This document shows positions 58,241-64,000 of a stretch of DNA of 64,000 bases, in pieces. The stretch covers positions 411,703-475,702 of the forward strand of contig NZ_JACHIN010000008.1 of assembly GCF_014203235.1 (NCBI RefSeq), given 5' to 3'. The DNA is from Nonomuraea endophytica. GTDB lineage: Bacteria; Actinomycetota; Actinomycetes; Streptosporangiales; Streptosporangiaceae. How positions within the stretch are numbered: the stretch's first letter is position 1; the number at the start of each line of letters is the position of its first letter. Under the pieces are notes generated by a model. The model saw nothing but the letters and a program-made list of their open reading frames with translations, had not been told where the DNA came from and did no database searches. The translations under genes and the position numbers were made by a program.

Positions 58241-60028
58241 GTGACAACCGGAACGGTGGGTGAGACCGTCGAACCGGAGACGGCTGTGTTATGGGGGTTC
58301 GTTTTGGTCCCTGGTTACCGCGAAGTTCGCCAGCTCGGCGCCGGCCGCACCGGCCGTGTGTTCCTCGCCACCTACCAGGCCACCGGCGCCTATGTGGCGA
58401 TCAAGTACCTGAACGCCACCCTGCGCAGGGACGACGAGTTCATGACCCGCTTCCGCGCGGAGTCACCCAGGCTCGTCGAGATCGACGATCCGAACGTGGT
58501 CACCTTTTACGAGTATGTCGAGACCGGCACCAGGGCCGCGGTGGTCATGGAGGTGGTCGACGGCGTCTCGCTGCGCACGCTGCTGACCGAGCACGGGCGT
58601 ACCAGCCCCGAGGCGGCGCTCGTGCTGCTCAAGGGCACGCTGCTGGGGCTGGCCGCGGCCCACGAGAAGGGCGTGGCGCACCGCGACGTCAAGCCGGAGA
58701 ACGTGCTCGTGCAGGCCGACGGCGCCGCCAAGCTGGCCGACTTCGGCGTCGTGGTGCACGCCGAGGAGCCCGGCGTGCCCGCGGGCAGCCCGCCGTACAT
58801 GTCGCCCGAGCTCTGGACCCACGGTACGGCCGGCATCCCCGCCGACCTGTACGCCGCGGCCTGCCTGCTTTTCGAGTGCGTGAAGGGGCGGCCGCCCTTC
58901 CGTGCCGACGACATCGCGGCCCTGCGTGACAAGCACCTGGTGGAGCCGGTGCCGGTGGAGGTCGTCCCGGACACGCTGCGGGATCTGCTGCGGCGCGGGC
59001 TGGCCAAGGACCCGGCGGTGCGCTACGCCTCGGCCCGGCAGTTCGCGGCCGAACTGGAGGAGGACGCGGTCGCCGGGTACGGGCCCGGCTGGGAGCAGCG
59101 GGGCCGCCGCCACCTGGCCGAACTGGCCACGCTGCTGGCGCTGCGCTTCCCGCTGGCCAAGCCGGACGCCGACGCCTCCCCCTCGGGCGCGCCGGAGGCC
59201 CGCCGCGAGCGCCGCAAGGTGACGCTGCCCCGGCTGCCCCCGCACCTGTGGGTGGCGGGCGGAGCCGTGGTCGCGGTGCTGATCGGGCTCATGCTGTCGG
59301 GCGGACGGCTGCCGCCGGGTCCGGGCATGCTGCTCGTACCCCCGGACGACGCCCCGCAGGGCGTGGCGCAGAGCCCCGCGACCTCCGCCAGGAAGCCCGG
59401 CTCCACCCCCGCGGCCTCCCCTCCCCCGGCCTCCCCGAAGACCTCGCCGACCGGCCGGCCGGCGCGGACCGCCACCCGCGGCGTCAGCCCGCCCGGCGTG
59501 CCGACCGACGCGCCGCCGCCCACCCCGCCCGCGTCCACCCCGCCGCCGACGCCGACCGCCGTCCCGACGCCCACGGCGACGGCGACCGGCGGAGGGCTGC
59601 CGCGCACGTCCGTGCGGTCGGCCAGCATCATGGGCTGGAGCGGGTCGGCCGGAGCGGTGCGGGTGGCGGCCTCCGGAGCCGGGCCGGTGCGGCTGACGGT
59701 CTCCTACACGCGGCGCGACGACGGCGAGAGCTCCCGCGTCGTGCACAAGGAGACGACCACGCTCAGCGGGCAGACCTCCTACACCTCGGGCTTCACCCGC
59801 GACCTCGGGGACGTGGGCTGCGGCGAACGCGCGTACTTCGGCGTGGTGGTCCTGACGACGCCGGCCGCCGCGAACGGGCCGCAGGTGAGCGAGGTCGCCA
59901 TGGACGGCCCGGCCTGCCCGCCGGCCTCGCCGTCGGCCTCACAGTCGTCCTCGTCGCCGTCTCGCGGCGCGGCCTCGCCCCCCACCCCCTCTTCCTCGCC
60001 GTCGCCGTCCGAGGCTCTTGTTGACTAA
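58241..60028 (+). CDS. PknB-like Ser/Thr protein kinase with extracytoplasmic sensor domain
   Basis: 595-residue Hanks-type kinase. N-terminal kinase domain (about residues 25-285): glycine loop LGAGRTGRVF, VAIK Lys55, HRDVKPEN with Asp149, DFG Asp167. A membrane helix at about 336-354 (LWVAGGAVVAVLIGLMLSG) is followed by a Pro/Thr/Ser-rich stem of about 110 residues, a beta-rich domain of about 120 residues with a paired Cys (VGCGERAYF and GPACPP), and a Ser/Pro tail. I chose the GTG at 58241 because the upstream frame crosses the divergent BCCT gene; the GTG at 58256 is an alternative. There is no clear Shine-Dalgarno. Extracytoplasmic part is unlike PASTA. Confidence 0.9.
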   Translation: MTTGTVGETVEPETAVLWGFVLVPGYREVRQLGAGRTGRVFLATYQATGAYVAIKYLNATLRRDDEFMTRFRAESPRLVEIDDPNVVTFYEYVETGTRAAVVMEVVDGVSLRTLLTEHGRTSPEAALVLLKGTLLGLAAAHEKGVAHRDVKPENVLVQADGAAKLADFGVVVHAEEPGVPAGSPPYMSPELWTHGTAGIPADLYAAACLLFECVKGRPPFRADDIAALRDKHLVEPVPVEVVPDTLRDLLRRGLAKDPAVRYASARQFAAELEEDAVAGYGPGWEQRGRRHLAELATLLALRFPLAKPDADASPSGAPEARRERRKVTLPRLPPHLWVAGGAVVAVLIGLMLSGGRLPPGPGMLLVPPDDAPQGVAQSPATSARKPGSTPAASPPPASPKTSPTGRPARTATRGVSPPGVPTDAPPPTPPASTPPPTPTAVPTPTATATGGGLPRTSVRSASIMGWSGSAGAVRVAASGAGPVRLTVSYTRRDDGESSRVVHKETTTLSGQTSYTSGFTRDLGDVGCGERAYFGVVVLTTPAAANGPQVSEVAMDGPACPPASPSASQSSSSPSRGAASPPTPSSSPSPSEALVD

Positions 60029-60048
60029 CCAAGCGTGCGCTAGCTTGG
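60029..60048. promoter_or_regulatory. CCAAGC...GCTTGG palindrome before the DUF35/VOC/ligase operon
   Basis: CCAAGC (60029-60034), 8 bases, GCTTGG (60043-60048). The first 16 bases (CCAAGCGTGCGCTAGC) agree with the palindrome at 48600 at 13 of 16 positions. It fills the 26-base gap between the kinase stop and the ATG at 60055. A TetR-type operator related to, but wider than, the KstR2 box. Confidence 0.55.
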
Positions 60049-60054
60049 CAAGCG

Positions 60055-60270
60055 ATGAAGCATGCCACCGTCTGCACGTTCACCGTGGTGTACCGCTCGT
60101 TCGTGCCCGAGTTCCGGGGGCGCGAGCCGTACGTGCTGGCCTGGGTTGACCTGCCCGACGGGACCCGCGCGTTCGGCCAGGTCATCGACTGTCCGCCGGA
60201 CAGCGTGCGGGTCGGGATGCCCGTCCGGATGACCCTCGTCGACGACCTACCCCAGTGGAGGCCAGCGTGA
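60055..60270 (+). CDS. Isolated DUF35 OB-fold domain protein
   Basis: 71-residue protein that corresponds only to the OB-fold half of DUF35 (ChsH2-like) proteins: FTVVYRSFVPEFRGREPYVLAWVDLPD and CPPDSVRVGMPVRMTLVDDLPQ. The preceding zinc-ribbon half, with its four cysteines, is absent and cannot be found upstream, because the operator and the kinase stop occupy that space. DUF35 proteins form complexes with thiolase-fold or MaoC-like enzymes and bind acyl-CoA. It is therefore a natural short form or a remnant; it is translationally coupled to the next gene (GTGA), which suggests that it is functional. Confidence 0.78.
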   Translation: MKHATVCTFTVVYRSFVPEFRGREPYVLAWVDLPDGTRAFGQVIDCPPDSVRVGMPVRMTLVDDLPQWRPA

Positions 60271-60590
60271 AGCTCGGCAACGTGTTCATCCCCGTCAAGG
60301 ACCTCGACGCGGCGATCGCCTTCTACGGGCTGCCGGTCAAGTTCCGCGACGGCGACCGCTTCGCCGCCCTCGACGGCGGCGGGGTCACGCTGGCACTCGC
60401 CGCTCCGGCCGAGCACGTCACCGACGCCTGCGCGCCGTCCTACAAGGTCGATGACGTACGGCGGGCCGTACAGGATCTGGAAGCCCGCGGCGCGACCGTC
60501 ATCGCGCCGCCCGCGGCCGGTCCCCACGAGATCAGGGCGGTCCTGCGCGACCCCTCGGGCAACGTCTTCGTGCTGTACACGTCCCTCTGA
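60267..60590 (+). CDS. VOC-superfamily (glyoxalase/bleomycin-resistance-like) protein
   Basis: 107-residue single-domain VOC protein: FIPVKDLDAAIAFYGLPVKF at the start and AVLRDPSGNVFVLYTS at the end, with the metal-ligand Glu position unclear. The GTG at 60267 has GGAGG 6 bases upstream and overlaps the preceding stop; the ATG at 60255 is less likely. Members are dioxygenases, isomerases or binding proteins, and the sequence does not decide. It lies 17 bases before an acyl-CoA ligase start, so it belongs to that operon. Confidence 0.85.
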   Translation: MKLGNVFIPVKDLDAAIAFYGLPVKFRDGDRFAALDGGGVTLALAAPAEHVTDACAPSYKVDDVRRAVQDLEARGATVIAPPAAGPHEIRAVLRDPSGNVFVLYTSL

Positions 60591-60607
60591 ACCGGAGGCC
60601 TCCCCCC

Positions 60608-62143
60608 ATGGCGCGATCACCCTACGGAAACTACGGCCACGCGATCCTGACCGCCGGCGCGCTGCGCACCCCCGACCGGGTCGCGCTCACCTACTGCGGC
60701 GAGCAGAGCTTCACCTACGACCAGCTGAACCGGATCGTCAACCGCCGCGCCCACGCCCTGCTGGCCGCCGGCATCGAGCCGGGCCAGCGAGTCGCCGCCC
60801 TGCTCAACGAGACGCTCCAGGTGGCCGAGGTCTACCTCGCCCAGGCCAAGATCGGCGCGATCACCGCCGCGCTCAACCCCTACTGGCCCGTCGAGACCCT
60901 CCAGGCCGTCGTCGAGCGCTCCGGCTGCACCGCCTTCGTCTACGACTCCACCGTCGCGGAGGTCGTCGAAAGGATCCGCCCTGACCTGCCCGCCGTCACC
61001 ACCTGGATCAGCGCGACCGACCTCCAGCACGACGACGAGAGCGAACCCCCGCTCGGCGGCCACCACGACGACCCGCTCGCGCTCTACTACACCTCGGGCA
61101 CCACCGGCCTGCCCAAGGCGGTCGTCCACACGCACGCCTCGTCGCTGGCCACCGCCCAGATCTGGCTCGACGTCCCGCGCGCCGACGACTCCGTCTTCGG
61201 CACCGGCGCGATCATCTGGGGCATCGGCTTCCCCGCGATCGTCGGCCCGGCCCTGTACGCCGGGATGCGCCTCGTCCTCGAACAGGACTGGGGCCCGGCC
61301 AACTTCCTCAAGGTCGTCCCCCGCGAGAAGGTCACCCACGTCTCCCAGATCCCCTCCTTCTACGCGGCGCTGCTCGGCGGCGACGACCACACCGGCGTCG
61401 ACCTGTCCTCCCTTCGGGTGATCATGCTGGGCGGCGAGCCGCTGACCGCGCCCATGCTCCAGAAGATCAAGGAACGCCTTCCGGAGGCCGGGGTCTACTC
61501 CTACTACGGCCAGACCGAGGCCCCCTACACCTGCATGGGCCGCGTCGACGACGGCTCCACCCCGCTCGGCGCCTCCGGCCGGGCCCGCACCGGCAACGCC
61601 GTGAAGATCACCGGCCCGGCCGGCGAGCGGCTCGTCGGGCAGACCGGCGAGATCAACCTGGCCGGACCGCACCGCATGGCGGGCTACGACGGCGAGCCAG
61701 GTCAGACGGCCGACGTGCTGCGCGGCGACTGGTACGTGGGCGGCGACCTCGGCTCCCTCTCCGCCGAGGGCGTGCTGCAGGTGCTCGGGCGGCGCGAGGA
61801 CGCGATCCTGAAGTCGGGCCAGTGGACCCAGCCCGCCACCGTCGAGGAGGCGGCCGCCGCACTCGACGGGGTGGCCGAGGCCGGGGCCGTCGGCGTTCCC
61901 GAAGGTGCCTCCGAGCAGCGCGTCCTGCTGGCGGTCGTGGCGCGGGCCGGGCATTCGCTGGAACCGGCGAAGATCGCGCTCGCCCTGGCCGACACGCTCG
62001 CCCCGCACCAGCGGCCGGACACGATCGTGGTCGCCGACACGCTGCCGCACTTCCAGGACGCCTCCGGCGGACCCGGCAAGCTGCTGCGCCGCGAGATCCG
62101 CGAGACCTACGGACACCTGGTGGAGCACGGTGACCCAGCCTGA
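60608..62143 (+). CDS. AMP-forming acyl-CoA synthetase
   Basis: 511-residue ANL-superfamily acyl-CoA synthetase with normal motifs: A3 YYTSGTTGLPKAVVHTH (about residues 158-174), A5 YSYYGQTEAP, A7 DWYVGGDLGSL, and the catalytic Lys in GGPGKLLRREI near the C-terminus. It activates a carboxylic acid to its CoA thioester through an acyl-adenylate. The substrate cannot be told from the sequence; the adjacent DUF35 fold and ADP-forming ligase suggest a CoA-dependent catabolic route. The stop lies 11-13 bases after the GTG of the following gene, so translation is coupled. Confidence 0.92.
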   Translation: MARSPYGNYGHAILTAGALRTPDRVALTYCGEQSFTYDQLNRIVNRRAHALLAAGIEPGQRVAALLNETLQVAEVYLAQAKIGAITAALNPYWPVETLQAVVERSGCTAFVYDSTVAEVVERIRPDLPAVTTWISATDLQHDDESEPPLGGHHDDPLALYYTSGTTGLPKAVVHTHASSLATAQIWLDVPRADDSVFGTGAIIWGIGFPAIVGPALYAGMRLVLEQDWGPANFLKVVPREKVTHVSQIPSFYAALLGGDDHTGVDLSSLRVIMLGGEPLTAPMLQKIKERLPEAGVYSYYGQTEAPYTCMGRVDDGSTPLGASGRARTGNAVKITGPAGERLVGQTGEINLAGPHRMAGYDGEPGQTADVLRGDWYVGGDLGSLSAEGVLQVLGRREDAILKSGQWTQPATVEEAAAALDGVAEAGAVGVPEGASEQRVLLAVVARAGHSLEPAKIALALADTLAPHQRPDTIVVADTLPHFQDASGGPGKLLRREIRETYGHLVEHGDPA

Positions 62144-64000
62144 CCCCGCGGTTTCAGAGTTCGAGGCCAAGGCTCTTCTGGCGGCAGCCGGCGTGGCGGT
62201 GCCGCGGGGCGTCGTGGTGCGGGACGGTGACTTCTCCGCCGCCACCGGGCTGGCGGCGCCCCTGGTCCTGAAGGGCGTCGGTCCGCTCCACAAGTCCGAC
62301 GTCGGCGCGGTCCGCCTCGGCCTCACCCACGCCGACCTGCCCGCCGAAGCGACCGCCATGACCGCCCGAGCCGACCTCGACGCCTACCTCGTCGAGGAAC
62401 AGGCCGCCCCCGGCATCGAACTGATCGCCGGCCTCGTCCACGACCCAGGGTTCGGCCCGGTCCTGCTGACCGGCCTGGGCGGCGTCTTCACCGAGGCACT
62501 CCGCGACACCGCCCTGCGCCTCTGCCCGATCACGGAGTCCGACGCGCGCCGCATGCTGGCCTCTTTGCGCGGATCGCCCCTCCTGTACGGCTATCGCGGC
62601 GCGGACCCGGTGGACGTGGACGCGGTGGTCAAGATCCTGCTGGCGCTGGGCGGAGCGGGCGGCCTCTGGGAACGTCTGGACCTGGGCGAGTTCGAGCTGA
62701 ACCCGATCATCGCCACGCCCGGCGGCGCCGTCGCCGTGGACGCCCGCTACATCCTCGGCCGTCACGCCTCTCTCCCGAGTCGCCCCGTACCCGACCTTCT
62801 GCCGCTGTTCGAGCCCAACGCGGTCGCCGTGGTCGGCGCCTCCACCACCCGACCGAACTTCGGGAACATGTTCCTGGAGTTCTACAAGGCCGCCGGGACA
62901 CCCGTCGTGGCCGTCCACCCCACGGCCGAGGAGATCGCCGGGGTGCCCGCCGTGCCGTCGCTGGACGCCGCCGACGTCGACTACGCCCTCGTCGCCGTGC
63001 CCGCCGCACGATGTCCCGACGTGGTACGGCAGGCGGGCCGCGTGCCGTACGTGCAGGTGATGAGCGGCGGCTTCGGCGAGACCGGCGCGCACGACCTGGA
63101 GGCGGAGCTGGTGTCGGCGGCCCGCGCGGCCGGGACGCGGCTGCTCGGGCCGAACTGCATGGGCGTTTACAGTCCGCGGGGCCGCCAGACGTTCGTGGGC
63201 GGCGGGCTGGGCGAGCCCGGCGGCATCGCGCTGATCTCGCAGAGCGGCGGGCTGGCCGGAGAGGTGATCAAGGTCGGTGAGCGCCGGGGGCTGCGGTTCA
63301 GCCGCGTGGCCACCGTCGGCAACGCGGCCGACGTGACCCCGGCGGAGATTCTGCGCTGGCTGTCGGCCGATCCGGAGACCGCGGCCGTGGGCTTGTATCT
63401 GGAGGATCCGCGCGACGGGCGCGCCCTCTTCGAGGCGGTGGCCGGTTGCCCGAAGCCCCTGGTCATGCTGGTGGGCGGGCGCAGCGCGCAGGGACGGCGG
63501 GCCGCCGCGTCCCACACCGGCGGCCTGGTCGGCGACGGCCGCATCTGGCAGGCGCTCGCCGACCAGACCGGCACCACGCTCGTCTCCAGTCAGGACGACC
63601 TGATCGGCGTACTGTCCTACTTCCAGTCGCACGCGCGCCGCCTGCTGTTCGGTGACGCGGGCGGGGTGCTGGTGGTGGGGCCGAGCGGCGGGGCGAGCGT
63701 GCTGGCCGCTGACGTGCTCGATCGGGCGGGGCTGCGGCTGGATCCGCTGGCCGACAACGTCACCGACGAACTGCGCGCTCTCGGGGTCGGGGTCGGCAGT
63801 TCACTGGCCAATCCGCTGGAGATCCCGGTGGGGCCGCGAGGGCGGGCCGAGCTGGTGCGTGAGGTGGTGGGGGCGATCGTGGGGCGGCAGCCGTACCTGG
63901 ACGTGGTCGCGCACGTGAACGCGCAGAGCTTTTTCACCTACGGCACGCGGGCGGAGCCCTTGCTCGAATACGCGCGGGCTTTGGCGGCGGCTCAGGAAGA
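62130..64000 (+). CDS. ADP-forming acyl-CoA synthetase (acetate-CoA ligase family), 3'-truncated
   Basis: Open from the GTG at 62130 (VTQPDPAVSEFEAKALL) to the window end, at least 623 residues. Order: ATP-grasp domain (about 1-210: LVLKGVGPLHKSDVGAVRLG, LLTGLGGVFTEALRD), then a CoA-binding Rossmann domain (about 225-340: AVAVVGASTTRPNFGN), then succinyl-CoA-ligase-like domains with the phosphohistidine loop ASHTGGLVGDG at His462 and LISQSGGLAGEV. The enzyme makes acyl-CoA with ADP and phosphate. The ATP-grasp-first order is less common than the CoA-binding-first order. The start overlaps the end of the AMP-forming ligase gene by 14 bases, so two CoA ligases of different chemistry are co-expressed. 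Confidence 0.9.
   Translation, partial: MTQPDPAVSEFEAKALLAAAGVAVPRGVVVRDGDFSAATGLAAPLVLKGVGPLHKSDVGAVRLGLTHADLPAEATAMTARADLDAYLVEEQAAPGIELIAGLVHDPGFGPVLLTGLGGVFTEALRDTALRLCPITESDARRMLASLRGSPLLYGYRGADPVDVDAVVKILLALGGAGGLWERLDLGEFELNPIIATPGGAVAVDARYILGRHASLPSRPVPDLLPLFEPNAVAVVGASTTRPNFGNMFLEFYKAAGTPVVAVHPTAEEIAGVPAVPSLDAADVDYALVAVPAARCPDVVRQAGRVPYVQVMSGGFGETGAHDLEAELVSAARAAGTRLLGPNCMGVYSPRGRQTFVGGGLGEPGGIALISQSGGLAGEVIKVGERRGLRFSRVATVGNAADVTPAEILRWLSADPETAAVGLYLEDPRDGRALFEAVAGCPKPLVMLVGGRSAQGRRAAASHTGGLVGDGRIWQALADQTGTTLVSSQDDLIGVLSYFQSHARRLLFGDAGGVLVVGPSGGASVLAADVLDRAGLRLDPLADNVTDELRALGVGVGSSLANPLEIPVGPRGRAELVREVVGAIVGRQPYLDVVAHVNAQSFFTYGTRAEPLLEYARALAAAQE

Noticed and set aside
60055..60270. 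Frameshifted remnant of a full DUF35 gene
   Set aside because: The upstream 26 bases hold the kinase stop and a palindrome, and no zinc-ribbon coding sequence is present in other frames, so a recent frameshift is not the explanation.
62154..63632. Long minus-strand open frame at the window end
   Set aside because: The plus-strand frame from 62130 encodes a well-formed ATP-grasp and CoA-binding protein running off the window; the minus frame has no family features and is explained as its shadow.
1..64000. tRNA, rRNA, insertion sequence or integrase
   Set aside because: No cloverleaf-like sequence, rRNA core sequence, transposase or recombinase motif, or flanking direct repeat was seen while reading.

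Overview
The window is very GC-rich and gene-dense, with many GTG starts and 4-bp start/stop overlaps. The gene content (KstR2/IpdABC-type steroid ring catabolism, an NgcEFG-type aminosugar transporter, ECF sigma factors, a type VII-style giant toxin, a Ser/Thr kinase) indicates a filamentous actinobacterium. A member of the Streptosporangiaceae such as Nonomuraea is my best guess, but this is an inference from gene content and not a proven placement. I see no rRNA, tRNA, CRISPR array, insertion sequence or phage gene.

Layout. 0-8.2 kb: late steroid (C/D-ring) catabolism genes ipdB, ipdC, fadA6 and kstR2, interrupted by a pentapeptide-repeat protein, a GH3 N-acetylhexosaminidase with a palindromic operator, and a PhoD-like phosphatase; an AlkD-like protein follows kstR2. 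8.1-11.2 kb: a LysR regulator divergent from metE. 11.2-24.1 kb: a five-gene minus-strand operon with a YbaB-like protein, a WXG-like small protein, a 3675-residue polymorphic-toxin-like protein, and two small paralogous proteins that are candidate immunity factors. 24.2-31.9 kb: an RpiR regulator, SIS protein and NgcEFG transporter operon running into a GNAT, an SseB-like and an unknown gene, with an N-acetylglucosamine-kinase-like gene divergent. 31.9-45.5 kb: mostly regulation, with an ECF sigma factor plus membrane partner, an Ltp-type thiolase fold gene, LysR, MerR, SDR, an ECF41 sigma/epimerase pair with an exact ECF41-type promoter, ThuA-like, TetR/NAD(P)-binding pair, a receiver-flavoprotein fusion with a cNMP-domain histidine kinase, and a GT-C-like membrane protein. 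45.5-64 kb: a second catabolic region with S33 peptidase, LysR, nitrilase, luciferase-like monooxygenase, two AMP-forming acyl-CoA ligases, P450, cyclase, serine hydrolase, SDR, isochorismatase-fold protein, BCCT transporter, Ser/Thr kinase, an isolated DUF35 OB-fold, VOC protein, and an ADP-forming acyl-CoA synthetase that leaves the window.

How it fits together. A KstR2 box that fits the published consensus (AnCAAGnnCTTGnT) at every fixed position lies in front of fadA6, divergent from kstR2. Near-consensus boxes lie upstream of the Ltp-like gene (34.4 kb), the cyclase/serine hydrolase pair (53.96 kb) and the isochorismatase/SDR pair (56.56 kb). Wider-spaced CCAAGCG palindromes precede the luciferase-like gene (48.6 kb) and the DUF35/VOC/ligase operon (60.0 kb). 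This suggests that one acyl-CoA-sensing TetR circuit joins both ends of the window. The strongest unexplained object is the giant toxin-like protein with two copies of a zincin-like HExxH module bracketing about 2000 residues of beta-rich sequence with repeated Gly/Ser/Asn-rich hairpins.
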